Assembly: GCA_033032175.1 (NCBI GenBank)
Contig: CM065326.1
Span: 13,968,001-14,032,000, forward strand
Direction of reading: 5' to 3'
Source of the DNA: Saturnia japonica
Taxonomy: Eukaryota; Arthropoda; Insecta; Lepidoptera; Saturniidae
DNA length: 64,000 nt
A program made the position numbers and the translations under genes. Every line of letters starts with the position of its first letter. The stretch's first letter is position 1. The notes under the pieces are model-generated. The model was not told where the DNA came from. It worked only from the letters and a program-made list of their open reading frames with translations, and made no database searches. Of this stretch, positions 42,567-53,747 are shown piece after piece.

Positions 42567-43112
42567 TGTTGGGTACGCGTCACTTCCCCTCTGCGTGATG
42601 GGAGGGGGGGGGTGTGACGTTTCCCCGGTTTGGACGGGCGATTTTGTTGCGCCGGATGCCCGTCTCGTAGATACCGTACGGATGCCAGTGGGCGGCGTGA
42701 TGTTAGTGGTGAGGGGGTCCGGGGGGTGCAATAATGCACGACCGCTTGAGGTGCCGGGTCTTCAATGAAAGTCGATATCTTGTTGATTGTTCGCAGGACG
42801 ACCAAAGCTTTCTTCTTGTAGTTACTCGTTGCTTGTACTTGTAGACTCGTTGAATTGCACCGTGCCCAATACGGCCCTTCTTCGAGCTTAAGTGGTTCGA
42901 GGAATGACCGTAAAGAGAGCCCCGTTTTATTCCGTGTTTATTTCGTGTTTTAACTTTAATTTTCGCTTTGGTTGCCCTGTTAAACTCTTTATATTTCTCT
43001 CATTACACATGTCATATATCAAAATGTTCCTCTTTGAATTACTTCTTTTATTCACTTATAACAGACATTACGTTATACATTCCGTACATATTTCAAAAAC
43101 AATGTAATTTAC
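42567..43112 (-). repeat. BEL/Pao 5' LTR, truncated
   Basis: It matches 36133-36683 of the 3' LTR with small indels and substitutions. It stops at 'gtaatttac', after which unrelated sequence begins. The missing part corresponds to the first 312 bp of the LTR, where promoter elements would be expected. Confidence 0.85.
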
Positions 43113-43679
43113 AAAAGAAGACGTGATTTGTTGAATAAAGACATGTTATGATATAATATAAATTTAACTCTTGTATGTTTTTATTTTAATGTTGATATTG
43201 AAATTCTAAATTTATTTAGTTCGTTTTTTTTAATATGATTGTAACGCTACGATTTTTGAAAAATTATATATAGATATATGTACTTCAATATATGGTACTG
43301 TAGGCCTGTTTGTATAAATTATATTTAAACATGTTTATGTTATGGCTGTATGTTACCTTAATTAAATAAATAAATAAATAAATAATTATGCGAGACAATA
43401 ATTTCCTTTTTGCATTTAAAAGTTTTAAAGTCGGTGAGTTTTTTTTTTCAATTTTACACAAGATTAATATGAGTTGTTCTGTTAGTCGTATTTGAACCAC
43501 GTCAGAGGGCCCAGTCAAGTTGTCTTTCTACAATCGTTAACGCTAACAAAAACGAAAAATATTTATGGAATTGACATAATTATTTGAACACTTGATTTAA
43601 AGTTGAGATAATATGTGAACTCCATACATATTTATCATTTTCTATGGCCTTAACGATTGTAGGAAGACTACTTGCCTAA
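43113..43679. other. AT-rich flank of the BEL element
   Basis: No gene. (AAAT)n lies at about 43362-43384. The open frame 43285-43518 is not protein-like. Confidence 0.45.
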
Positions 43680-44075
43680 GCCTAATCTGTTGTCTGTCTG
43701 TCTGTTTGTTCCGGGTAATGTTCGAAACGGTTGGACTGATTTTGACGGGACTTTCACTGATAGATAGCTGATGATATAGGGAGTAACTTAGGCTACTTTT
43801 ATTTTAGAAAAAGAATTAGGGTTCCACCAAAATAAAAAAGGGCCCTTAAATGGCTTATGCTGAGTAAACTATAAGATATATAGCAAATTAATGTAATACA
43901 TTATTGTAGGTATTAAAAAGATCTACAAAAACTTTCGGGAGATTATATACTCTATCTGCTAAGGAACACCCATAATAAGCATATTTGTCTTTAAAATAGC
44001 CGGGAGCGGGGGAGCAAGATTCGCGCGGGTATTTTGTAGTCCACGTGAGCGAAGCCGCGGGCACAGCTAGTATTC
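43680..44075 (-). repeat. CTAGCTGTG-family repeat
   Basis: A reverse copy ending 'gagcgaagccgcgggcacag' followed by 'ctagt', with the internal landmarks of 58253-58770. The 'cttcaattttatt' end is missing. Confidence 0.7.
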
Positions 44076-44234
44076 ATTAAGAAATGGAATTAAGCCGATT
44101 ACCAAAATTGCTTAATTTGACTTCACTTTGACAGTGTTATTTCTTTGTTTACACTTTTGATCTCGAATTCTTTTCCCACGATGTAAGTTATTGATTGATA
44201 TAACTTAAGATATCAACGTATAAAAGTTACTAAC

Positions 44235-44560
44235 ATCTTATACATATAAAATGCTTTGTCCTGAATGACTGACGGATCAACGTACAGCCTAAACCGCTGA
44301 TCGTAGAGACCTGAAACTTGGAAGGTGTGTTCTTTGTATGACGTAGGCATCCGATAAGAAAGGATTTTCCGAAATTCTACCCCTAAGGGGGTGAAAAAGG
44401 GGCAAAGTTTGCATGAACAACGGGATTCCTAGGTCCAATCTACTTCAAATTTTCCATAAATCTTTTTTACAGAATTTATTGAAGACGTGTTTCGTATTTT
44501 ATTGAAATTCATCCCCTAACGGGGTAAAAAGATGTAGAAAGTTATTTTTGGCGGTGATTT
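44235..44560 (+). repeat. 4685-type interspersed repeat
   Basis: 'ctgaatgactgacggatcaacgtacagcctaaaccgctga', 'gaaattctacccctaagggggtgaaaa', and a second 'aaattcatcccctaacggggtaaaa'. Confidence 0.6.
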
Positions 44561-44889
44561 GCTTCGAAGTTGATATCAATACTCCTTAGTGCTTTTGATT
44601 TAAATGACATTTTATTTTGACACATGTTTGAAAACTCAATCCGATTTTATTGAAAAAAGGTTGAACTTACTTAAAAACATAAGCAAATACTCTTTAAAAT
44701 TGGAATATCTCGGAAGTCACAGTACTATATTAGTACCTCATTATTGAAGGTTTCTAAGCTTAAAGAGGTTATGCATTTTTAGGACACGGCCTCATTGGGA
44801 CGTAGAGTTCGAAATTTGAAATGATAAGGACTAGAACATTTTGGTTATAAATTATACCAATTTATCCACTCTAACGTCCGGCCCGCGCG

Positions 44890-45150
44890 ACTGTTTATAC
44901 TAATATAATAAAGTGGAAAAGTTTTTTTGTTTGTTTGTTTAAACACGCTAATTCCTGGAACTACCCGTCGAATTTGAAAAATCCTTTTTTATTATTATTA
45001 ATTAACACGCTTTTATTAGCTTCACCTGTATGTATGTATGTATGTAACCGACCCCTTTGAGCTCGATTTTGTCCTACTTTGAACGATCAGATTTAATTCA
45101 AACTTTGCACACCTGTCAAAAGTCGATGACAATGCAATAATCCGATCAAA
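44890..45150 (+). repeat. composite lepidopteran repeat with (ATGT)n
   Basis: 'actaatataataaagtggaaaag' with (TTTG)n and 'aacacgctaattcctggaactac' is one widespread type. It is followed by (ATGT)n at about 45030-45046 and 'ttgagctcgattttgtcctactttg', another common type. Confidence 0.5.
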
Positions 45151-45437
45151 GCATCCGATTATCCTAATTAGATTCGCCAGGATTAATTAATTTCTTTCCG
45201 CATCCTTAGCATGCGAGTAAGAGAGATAGAGCTAGTGCGCGAACCTCGGTAGAGACTGTAATATGGTAGTTGCGTCTTGTTCCGTATCCTTACATATATG
45301 TACCGACAAATCTAATAAGCATTCTATTATCATTTTATAATATCCATAATATATTCTTCGTATTCACAACAAAGCAAAATATTTGCATGACCTTGGATCT
45401 GCAGTCGATAAGGTCACCAACTGTTAATAAGATGAAA

Positions 45438-45505
45438 TTTCCGTAGGGGGAACCTGAGAAACGGCTACCTCATCCAAGGAAGGCAGCAGGTGCCCGATTT
45501 ACCCA
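45438..45505 (+). pseudogene. 18S rRNA gene fragment
   Basis: About 68 bp match an internal, highly conserved part of eukaryotic 18S rRNA: 'cctgagaaacggctacc', 'catccaaggaaggcagcagg' and 'accca', with scattered changes. No rRNA similarity continues on either side. It is a dispersed rDNA scrap, not a gene. Confidence 0.85.
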
Positions 45506-46552
45506 TTTGTCAGATTAGTAATGTCTTAGAATAAACATCAGTGATTTTCTGATTATTTTGAAAATCATTGATTTTCACGGCACGATACTGAAATTATTGA
45601 GTACTATAGTTCTTCAACACGCTTCATTGAATATATAATCTAAAAGCATCCAATATTTACTCAGTCTCACTGTTAGCGACGCGTATGGCTAAGCGTGATG
45701 ATAGAAATCATAATTGTAGATATAAGTTGTAGGCAATAATAGTAATGTTGTAGGTAATAGTAGTTGTAATTGTATCTTATATACACGATCGGCGATTTAA
45801 TGTTTTGAATAGAATATTGTAACTTGTAGGCATATAAGAATAGTAAATAACTTAAAAATGCTCATAATATCGTAGAAATAGTCTCTTAAAGTATTGAACT
45901 TATATCTCATCAATAATCTGTGTTTTATAACAGTTATATGTAATGTTTAATGTTGTATAGGATAATTAGCCTGCTATGTGTGTTGTATAATGTTTGTAAC
46001 GTTTAATAGTGCGTACATAACGTGTTTTTAGGCCGTTTAAGGTTGTAAAGTTTATTTTAAATGATAGCCAGGCTCACGAAGAATAAATAGTATAGGTTAT
46101 ATAACAATAGAGTATAACTCTCCGATAGCCTTAAATGTTGATTAAAGTCAACGCGTTCCCGAACTGCTATCTCCGCGTACACTAGCTTAATGGTTAATGA
46201 TACGTAAATATAATGTTTCACAAAAATATTGCCCAATAATATATCTCAAAAAAAGTGAGTGATAGTATATATCTATCTCTTATGAATAAGCCACAGTAAG
46301 GTATTTTGAAATTTTTTTTTTGAAGATTAAACTTTAATTTATGAACATTATTTTTTAGCAAGGCTTAATTAATAATCCTTACAAACAAAAGTTACTTCAT
46401 CATAAAGACAATTTAATGAAGATAAATGTTGACTTTTACACATTTTTATTTGGACATAACGTGTAGGAGTTATTGAAAAATTAAAATAATTTGTACTCGC
46501 GAGAAGAACAATTACAACAGGCTACATGGGTGCTTTGCCGATGCTGTTTTTG
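45506..46552. other. intergenic, no feature recognised
   Basis: AT-rich; no gene or recognised repeat. Confidence 0.4.
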
Positions 46553-46597
46553 TCGGATAAAATTAACACAGGTGAAACCGTGGGGCACAGCTAGTCA
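46553..46597 (-). repeat. 'gtgccccacggtttcacccg' repeat end
   Basis: It closely matches 17660-17706 ('gtcggataaaattaacac', 'gtgaaaccgtggggcacagc'). Confidence 0.55.
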
Positions 46598-48865
46598 TCG
46601 TATAAAACACAAAATACATAACCACATAAGTGTGAAGTGTGAAAAATAATTGCGAAATATAATAAAATACCAGTATGCAATAAACAGTATAGTAGTTTGT
46701 GCCAGATGTTGCAGCACGTGCGCCGCTGTGTTCGTTGCCGCGGACCGGTTGTCGCCTTACTGAATTAATATTACTGCTTTAAACGCCCTATGTAGCTTTA
46801 GGTATTAAATTTAAAGGCATTTCTTTTACTTAAATGTGTTTTATTTTCTATCATACCAACCATGCTAGTACGTTTTTAATTAAACTCGAGTCGCGTTGAC
46901 GCGTTATGAGACATCTTTATTCAAATACCCTCCATTCTAACTTACGGCGCGGTCGCCCGCCGGTTATCGTAAAGACAAAAATGCTTGTTTTGGATCCTCC
47001 TTAAAAGATAGACATATGCTATTTGCGACTTTTTGTAGGTCTTTTAAGATTTATAATTATGCAGTACGTTAACTTGATATATCTCTTATGGTTTACTTTT
47101 ATCCATAACTGATTCACCATTACCGTTACTGCTTATTTGATATATTACTTTATATTTCAAAAATATTCTATAACCTGGCCAGATAACATAGGTAGTTATA
47201 AATTTTAAAAAACATGTATACCTTATAAGTGGTTTTTACGTGAAAAGAACATAAATGGACAGACAGACTGGTCGACGTTTATTTTTATAACGTGTATATA
47301 GATGAACGGAAAATTGTTTTGCAAATTATAATGAACCGAAGATGAACTCAAAAATTCATCTCATCTCATTATAATATTATTACACTCGTGGGTGATAAAA
47401 ATGCCGATGATTGACGTGAAGAAGTTTTATTCGAATTCTACACAGTTGCAAAGTACACGAACTCACAACACTGTTATTTATTTCACTGTGATTTCGCTTC
47501 CTTTTATCTTTCGATGTTATCACTTTATAATTCAAAAGTGAATTACTCCGGCACCGCGCCTGAGCCGCTTAAATACCTACTCTAAACGATCACAGAAAAA
47601 TCGTGAATCATCACTAACTTTCTCGACGTTTAGTTGCTATGCCTACTCGATGACGTAATCGAGGCGACAATTTTTACACATACATGCGCCGCGGTTGTTT
47701 TACGACGCAAACATTTCGAAGTCCTGAGAAGGTTGTAGTCGCTTCGAGACGCTTCGGGAACAGGATTTTCCAATCTTTTTAATCGGGTTGTAACAGGTCG
47801 GAATAATATGATATTAAAGAGCGGATTGGTGCGACACTTGTATGCTTATTGTATTGTAATGGATAAAAACCGTCATAGAGAAATGCTTCTGTATCACATC
47901 TTGTACAGTAATATCCGAATAATAATAATAATTTAAAATAAAATTTAAAAACAAATAGAGAAATGTTAGTAACTGAAACTATTAAAGAGATGCGGTCGAG
48001 CCCGTGGACCTGTTCGTTATCAACGTTTACAATAAATGTAAACAGTGTAAAAAAATAAAAAATATATTGCAGATGAGGCGTGAAACGACCACAATCCCAT
48101 TACTTTTTAAACCGACGCAAAAAAAAACTGAGTTTATTCTTTATAACGTCTTTATTTATTGGATTTGGATTTGAATGATTATTTATGTTTGTTTTTTTTT
48201 TTTGGTTTAGACCATCATTTTAGAAAATATACCATCGCAAACTCTTCAAAATTATTGAAGGCTGTTTTTCTTTTTTGCTAAAAATTGTCTTCTTTTTATT
48301 ATTTTTAAATATTAATTAAATTTCTGATATATTAATAACGATGGATTACCGCAAAGTAACGTCTTCGTCAATCAAATAAAATTGTTTTATTGAAATTAAA
48401 ATTAATTTTATTTATCATTCATGCCTAACATCATCATATTGTTGGCAAAAAAAGGATTTGTATTTAATTTCTTTCGTGCGTACATACATTTTTAAAAGTT
48501 GAAATATTACGAACTATAATCACATTGGCCTGGATTTTCACACAATTTATTGGTCCATCATTATTGTCTGAACAGTTAAGAGCCGATCGATAGGTCATTC
48601 GGTGTTACAAAATACGCCCAGCTGTTTGTTCTCTCAGGATAGGTATGCTAATACATTCCGCCCGCCTCACTCCATCCCTACACAGCGCACGTGGTCTGTT
48701 CCCATGCTTGTTATTGCTATTTTAGGCTAACAACGAGATGAGATCCCAGAGGGCTTTCATCTATCACGCCTGTCTGACGGGTGGGTAGAGTACGCGATAT
48801 AATATTATATATATTTAATTTTGAGTGCACTAATTCTATACTAATATCGTGCAGTTCAAGAATTT
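46598..48865. other. intergenic, no gene seen; shared block at 47960-48010
   Basis: No gene. 47960-48010 ('gagaaatgttagtaactgaa' and 'agatgcggtcgagcccgtgg') recurs in reverse at 55425-55490. A weakly CpG-rich patch lies at 47680-47760. 48745-48785 ('gatcccagagggctttcatc') may be repeat-derived. Confidence 0.4.
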
Positions 48866-49309
48866 TTGTTTATTTGTTTGAACATCCCATCAAAACGCTT
48901 TTACCCTCGTCAAAACATCATATTAGTTTTTTTTATGTGTTTGAACATCCCATCAAAACACTTTTACCCTCGTCAAAACATCATATTAGTTTTTTTTATT
49001 TGTTTGAACATCCCATCAAAACGCTATTACCCTCGTCAAAACATCATATTAGTTTTTTTATGTGTTTGAACATCCCATCAAAACACTTTTACCCTCGTCA
49101 AAACATCATATTAGTTTTGTTTATTTGTTTGAACATTCCATCAAAACGCTTTTACCCTCGTCAAAACATCATATTAGTTTTTTTATGTGTTTGAACATCC
49201 CATCAAAACACTTTTACCCTCGTCAAAACATCATATTAGTTTTTTTTATTTGTTTGAACATCCCATCAAAACGCTATTACCCTCGTCAAAACATCATATT
49301 AGTTTTTTT
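48866..49309 (+). repeat. 62/63-bp tandem array, seven units, with higher-order pattern
   Basis: Seven units share 'tttgaacatcccatcaaaac' and 'ttaccctcgtcaaaacatca' with 'tattag'. ACCCTCG occurs at 48903, 48966, 49029, 49091, 49154, 49216 and 49279. Units differ at fixed sites: odd units have 'tatttg' and 'aacgc', even units 'tatgtg' and 'aacac'; units 3 and 7 share 'cgctatt'. The order is A-B-A'-B-A-B-A', a higher-order repeat of about 250 bp. Because many units are 63 bp the array stays open in forward frames; those frames are not genes. Confidence 0.92.
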
Positions 49310-49321
49310 GTTATACAACTA

Positions 49322-49439
49322 ATATGGCAGACAATCTTACGGCCGGCGAAATAGTAGCCTATGGACGCTTGTAATCCCATAGGTTAGCTCGTTGCCGATC
49401 TTGAACTCCCCTACTCCAAAGAACCTCTGGAAACCGCAA
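49322..49439 (+). repeat. 'tacggcc' repeat fragment
   Basis: 'atggcagacaatcttacggccggc' and 'gatcttgaactcccctactccaaagaacctctggaaacc' resemble 33488-33780. Degenerate. Confidence 0.4.
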
Positions 49440-50160
49440 CAAAATCAAAGAAATCTTTATTCAATTTAGGCCCTAAGAAGGCACTTATGAACGTCAAAAT
49501 ACTACTGCCGGTTTGGAAAATATCCCAGACATCGAGAAGAACCGGAAGAAACTCGATCGGGTTTATCTGTTGTTCAACTGTACAAGTGTTAATATATTAG
49601 GTACAATAATAAAAATTTAGTGGATGCACAGAGAGGGAGTCACTTCCAGACATCACCATCATTCACATAATGATCCACCCTATAATAACCTTTTGACAGT
49701 AAACCCCGCTTGACATGGTCCTTGAACTTGTTGTCCGGTAAATCAGTAATGTGCTTTGGGATCTTGTTAGAGAACCTGACACTGTCATATAAAAAAACTT
49801 TTATTAGTCTTATTATTATTATTCTAGTATTAACATGAGCTGATCTTTCACAAAATCCAGCTTGTCTAAGTTTTCACGGACGTACATTAAGTTATCAAAG
49901 ATGTATTGGGAGGGCAAAGTTAAAATACTAAATTCCTGGAACTTGTTTTTTAGTGATTCGCGACACAATACATGGTTATTTGGCTGCGACCTTCTACAGG
50001 GTGGAGGCCATCACATTAAAAAAAAAACTCGAGAGGTGTCGGGGGACACCGTTAGAAACGAAGTTCCTTTCGCTGTACATTATGGTATGACCAGACTTGT
50101 TCTTGTATGTACAGTACGTGTGGTCAATAGTTCGAGACGCTCTGATTCGGATTTTTTTAT
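49440..50160 (-). pseudogene. LINE-X reverse transcriptase C-terminus and 3' UTR
   Basis: The minus strand reads, with stops and frame changes, 'LKNKFQEFSILTLPSQYIFD' and 'NLMYVRENLDKL', then 'VRFSNKIPKHITDLPDNKFK' and a final '...DVW' with a stop, followed by a conserved 3' UTR ending 'aaataaagatttctttgatt'-like. This is the C-terminal order of a lepidopteran jockey/CR1-type non-LTR RT. The frame 49862-50164 on the other strand is by chance. It is the longest of eight tails of this family in the window. Confidence 0.75.
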
Positions 50161-50231
50161 GTAAACTTATTCAAAATTCATTCAAAATTGAATTTAATAA
50201 ATAAATTTACAATTTGTGTATATTTTTATAA

Positions 50232-50768
50232 CTAGCTGTGCCCGCGGCTTTTCTCAGGTGGATTACGGAATGGCACCGATCGAGCACACGCGCAAATCTT
50301 GCTCCTCCGTTCCCGGTAATTTTAAAGAAAAAAATGCTTATTGTGGGTGTTCCTTAGAAGATAGACATATACCCTTTCTAACTATTTTGTAGGTCTTTTT
50401 AATGTCTACAATGATGTGTTAAATTAATTAGGTAGCTATATCTCTTAAGGTTTACTCAGCGTAAGCCATTTAAGCACCCGTATTGATTCACCATGACCAG
50501 TTTTTTTTATTTGTGCGGAATCCTAATTCTTTCTCTAAAATAAAAGTAGCTTATGTTACTTCCTATATCATCAGCTATCTATCAGTGAAAGTCCCGTCTA
50601 AATCGGTCAATCGTTTCGGAGATTACCCGGAACAAACAGACACACAGATAAAAATTTTAAAAATGGACTTTTTGTTATAGATATCGTATATACTTTCATA
50701 TGCATTTAGTAAAAAACTGTTATTTTGACATTACAAACAGACACTTCAATGTTATTAATTGTATAGAA
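50232..50768 (+). mobile_element. CTAGCTGTG-family repeat, near full length
   Basis: It starts 'aactagctgtgcccgcggct' and contains 'ttgctcctccgttcccgg', 'tgggtgttccttagaagatagacatat', 'ggtttactcagcgtaagccatttaag', 'gtgaaagtcccgt', 'ggagattacccggaacaaacagac', ending 'acacttcaatgttattaattgtatag'. It is non-coding. Relatives lie at 43680, 58253 and 60826 (long) and 25995, 27722, 31845 and 33130 (short). Confidence 0.75.
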
Positions 50769-50839
50769 TGAAATATTTATTTTTCATAACTTTATAAACA
50801 AAAACTAAAAAATATATGTATATATCGTGAGTTTGGTGA

Positions 50840-51005
50840 TAGGGCTTCATCTAATGCTCGCCTGGCTAACTACCACCCTCAGATTGAAAATCTGTGTTCT
50901 GGCAGCTGCACTTGAGAGCCAGTCTTCTACTAGGCTTAGCGTGCTACCATCTTGGGCCACATTGTCACTAAGGTTAGGTAAGATTGTGGCCAAAAAGCTA
51001 AACCT
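50840..51005 (+). repeat. SINE-2 body fused to a 'gcttagcgtgctaccat' repeat
   Basis: 50840-50885 is SINE-2 body ('cgcctggctaactaccaccctca'). 50890-51005 ('ttgagagccagtcttctac', 'ttagcgtgctaccatcttgg', 'gtcactaaggttaggtaagatt') recurs at 52225-52345. Confidence 0.55.
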
Positions 51006-51024
51006 ATAAAGATAAAAAAATGTT

Positions 51025-51115
51025 TCAAACCAGCGGGACTCGAACCCGCATCGAACAGTGCATATAAATCTAGTCATGACACGGCTGAGCTATTTCCACG
51101 ACTGTCATAGTTTTG
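51025..51115 (-). mobile_element. tRNA-derived SINE (SINE-3) head
   Basis: On the minus strand 'gaaatagctcagccgtg' is box A-like and 'gcgggttcgagtcccgc' forms a perfect T-arm with box B. The would-be acceptor stem does not pair, so it is not a tRNA gene. A diverged relative is at 61325-61440, sharing the flank 'tcatagtt.tgaaaat'. Confidence 0.6.
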
Positions 51116-51567
51116 AAAATTCTATATAATATGAATTCTTTTTTATTGTCGGTTAGCTCGGATACTTTATTCTGTTTAGCAAACCCCCCCAAAGCACGAA
51201 CGCGATAGGTACAAAAAACAGTCAAGAATAAAACCTTTCAAATCAAATCACGTACAAAACACATAAAGCGCGTTTAACGTAGACAAACGACTAAGTAAAC
51301 AGCGCTTAATCGCTTAAATCAAAAATAAACAGCGCCGCACAGCTAAAATCTGGAAATTATCCGGTAATATATACGGGTTTGCGTGTCCGTTCGTCCGTTG
51401 TTTGTATAGATAGCAGAACGTGCGACCGCCAGATGCGACCCCGCGCGAGCGCGGTGAGATTTAAAATTTATTTATCGCATTTATATACGCGATGGATGTA
51501 ACTGAACATATATTTATACAATACTGCGTTTTTATTCCCAAGGAGTCAATTGACAATCACTGAAGTG

Positions 51568-51895
51568 TTTTTCTTTTGGTTTTGGCGCCACAAAAAGCAC
51601 TTGCCAGTGTCTATGTCTTTAAGGCTTCGTAATATTTTAGAATATACAAAGCGGGATTTTCTGACCAGATGGTGGCTCTCTTGTCTGAAATATCTAGGGA
51701 GATTTTGTGACATTATAAAATGCATGTTTTCCGTTTTATGTTTATAATTCACTTCACTTTTACACAACAACAAAACTATATCACGCAAAACGCTACAAAT
51801 ATTACATAATAGAGATTCAAAAAACTTAAGTAAATGAATAAAAAATAAAAAACACAACATGTCAGCTTAAGATGCTGCCAAAAACTCGCTTGAAA
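51568..51895 (-). mobile_element. GGCG retroposon copy
   Basis: A near full-length reverse copy, 'ttttggcgccacaaaaagcacttgccagtg' through 'gcatgttttccgttttatg' to 'cagcttaagatgctgccaaaaactcg'. No clear target-site duplication was found. Confidence 0.75.
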
Positions 51896-52224
51896 TATTA
51901 TTTCACTCCATGGGAATAAAAAACGTAGTTTAGGTATTCTGTGCGAATATACGCACTGTATTATAAAATTTCATGTTAGTAATAATAGATTGCTAATAGA
52001 TGGCGCCTTTAATATAATTTCATTAATATCAACAGATGAAAGTTTTTTTATCAATTTTTTAATGAAATCAACAATTTTAAGTTATTTGTCTACATCATTT
52101 CTTATTCCTAAGTAATAAATATATATTTTGATATATTTAAATAATTATAAAATAAAATAAAATATTGTTCCTTGGCAAGCGGATCACTTGCTCACGTCGC
52201 CAATCACCAATAACTAGGTCTGTT

Positions 52225-52345
52225 CCTGCGGTTGCACTTGAGAGCCAGTCTTCCACTTGCATTAGCGTGCTACCATCCTCGGTCACAGCGTCACTTAAGA
52301 TCAGGTGAGATTATGACAACAACGCTAAAATCTATAACAATAACA
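52225..52345 (+). repeat. 'gcttagcgtgctaccat' repeat
   Basis: Second copy of the 50890-51005 element: 'cacttgagagccagtcttccac', 'attagcgtgctaccatcctcgg', 'cttaagatcaggtgagatt'. Confidence 0.55.
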
Positions 52346-52479
52346 AAATACGGGTTGCACTCCAGGAGTGCCGACAGAAGTGATAACTTATTTTGGCGTG
52401 TTAGACATTTTTAGATGGGTACTAGGGTTATTGGGTTATGAATTATATTTTATTAATTATTAGAAACTTTAAAATACAT

Positions 52480-52865
52480 TTAATATTCTTTTATGAAAGA
52501 CGCGTTCGCGGTCTGCTATATGTACATGCAATATATGCACACACTATAGCTGCGTCTCGTAACGGTGTCGCGAGTCTCTCATCAAAAAATATGCGCACCG
52601 CGCTAAACGAAGTTTTCACTTCAAAAAAACTAGAAAACGGAGGGACCGATTTGGATTTTTTTTTATGTTATTAGATTATAGTCCGAATGAGACTTTTAGG
52701 AAAAGAAAATGTTGAAAAACGTTCCGTATTATTCTGGGTTCAACGCAAATAAAAAAAGGGCAGTTTTATCTCTAAAATGACCAACGCTGTGGGTGGAATC
52801 AAGGTCACCACAATACTGGCGGCGTTCTGTAGTCCACGCGAGCGAAGTCACAGGCACAGCTAGTT
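52480..52865 (-). repeat. repeat ending in the CTAGCTGTG motif
   Basis: The right end 'gtccacgcgagcgaagtcac' plus 'aggcacagctagtt' is the family end in reverse. The rest differs from the 50232 copy ('actagaaaacggagggaccgattt'), so it is another subfamily. The frame 52438-52674 inside it is not supported. Confidence 0.5.
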
Positions 52866-53056
52866 AAATAAATAATAACCTTCAATTCAATATTCAAATC
52901 TTACTATTTATTTAGGTAATTGGTACGAAAAATTAAAAATTAGAATAATTACTGTGGCAACCATAGATTAATTATTGGTTGGTTCAACGCGGAAACAAAT
53001 TATTAATTTAATGTGGCAACATTATTTTGAATTTTGACATTAGTGATTATTAATTT

Positions 53057-53378
53057 GGACTTTTTGGCGGTATCTTGAAGTGATATGTTGTGGTTTTTAT
53101 TTTTGATTCAGTAACTTAAGTTTCTCGACACTATATTATGCAATATTGTTGACATTTCACGTTATATAGTTTGGTCGTTGTGCATAAGTGAAGTGAATTA
53201 TAGACGTAAAACGGAAAACATGCATTTTGGAATGTCACAAAATCTCCCTAGATATTTCTGACAAGAGAATCACAATCTTCTCAGAAGACCCCACTTTGTA
53301 TATTGGAAGATTTTACGAAGCCTTAAAAACATTGACACTGGCAAGTGCTTCTTGCGGCGCCAAAATAATAAAGAAGAG
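53057..53378 (+). mobile_element. GGCG retroposon, complete copy with target-site duplications
   Basis: A 322-bp element from GGACTTTTTGGCGG to 'gcgccaaaataataaagaagag'. It is flanked by GATTATTAATTT at 53045-53056 and 53379-53390. Confidence 0.85.
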
Positions 53379-53414
53379 GATTATTAATTTAATGCATGGA
53401 CTATAGTTAGGTTT

Positions 53415-53600
53415 ATTTAAAGAGAGTTAGGGCAGAGAGAAATTTCTTTTGATATTTCAGCCCGACTGGTGGAAATCATCTACCCTATAGAAGATAGATA
53501 CCTTGTGTGGTTTTCCTGAGACGAGGAGAGTTTCCAGAAATCCTTGCAAGTCAGCAACGTGTTTACCATCAGGCGGATAATAAGCTAGTTTTCCAGATTA
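53415..53600 (+). repeat. 'gactggtggaa...ccctatagaagat' repeat
   Basis: It shares 'cgactggtggaaatcatctaccctatagaagat' with 56955-57170 and 62280-62520. Class unknown. Confidence 0.5.
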
Positions 53601-53747
53601 CTTGTAAAAAATAATAATGCGCGGGATTTGATCTGTAGTCATCCGATTAATATTCCACATAACATAACAAAGGAGACTGGTATTTCTGGTCCCAGAATGT
53701 AATTAGTTGAAATATGGTTTATAAAATCGAACATGTTTTTGTTTTTA

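Larger units (their letters stand above)
36133..43112 (-). mobile_element. BEL/Pao LTR retrotransposon, nearly complete
   Basis: The order read on the minus strand is: truncated 5' LTR (43112-42567), tRNA-Tyr primer-binding site, gag, pol (protease, RT, RNase H, integrase), polypurine tract, 3' LTR (36995-36133). Domain order with the integrase last and a C-terminal DUF5641-type segment fits BEL/Pao. Pol is uninterrupted and the shared LTR parts are very similar, so the insertion is fairly young. A gag frameshift and loss of about 312 bp of the 5' LTR make autonomous activity unlikely. No target-site duplication can be paired because the right edge is deleted. Confidence 0.93.

Noticed and set aside
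45438..45505. Chimera of the 18S 3' end with an internal 18S segment
   Set aside because: The first bases resemble 'tttccgtaggtgaacctg' at the 18S 3' end, but the whole stretch aligns collinearly with the internal segment, so no template switch is needed.
48866..49309. CRISPR-like array
   Set aside because: Units are directly adjacent with no unique spacers, and the window is eukaryotic.
48781..49322. Open frames encoding a 21-residue repeat protein
   Set aside because: They arise from a 63-bp tandem DNA repeat that is open in more than one frame; 62-bp units break each frame and there is no leader or independent support.
49862..50164. 100-codon plus-strand frame
   Set aside because: It lies antisense to a recognisable LINE reverse-transcriptase C-terminus.
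51025..51115. tRNA gene on the minus strand
   Set aside because: The T-arm is perfect but the acceptor stem does not pair, so it is a SINE head.
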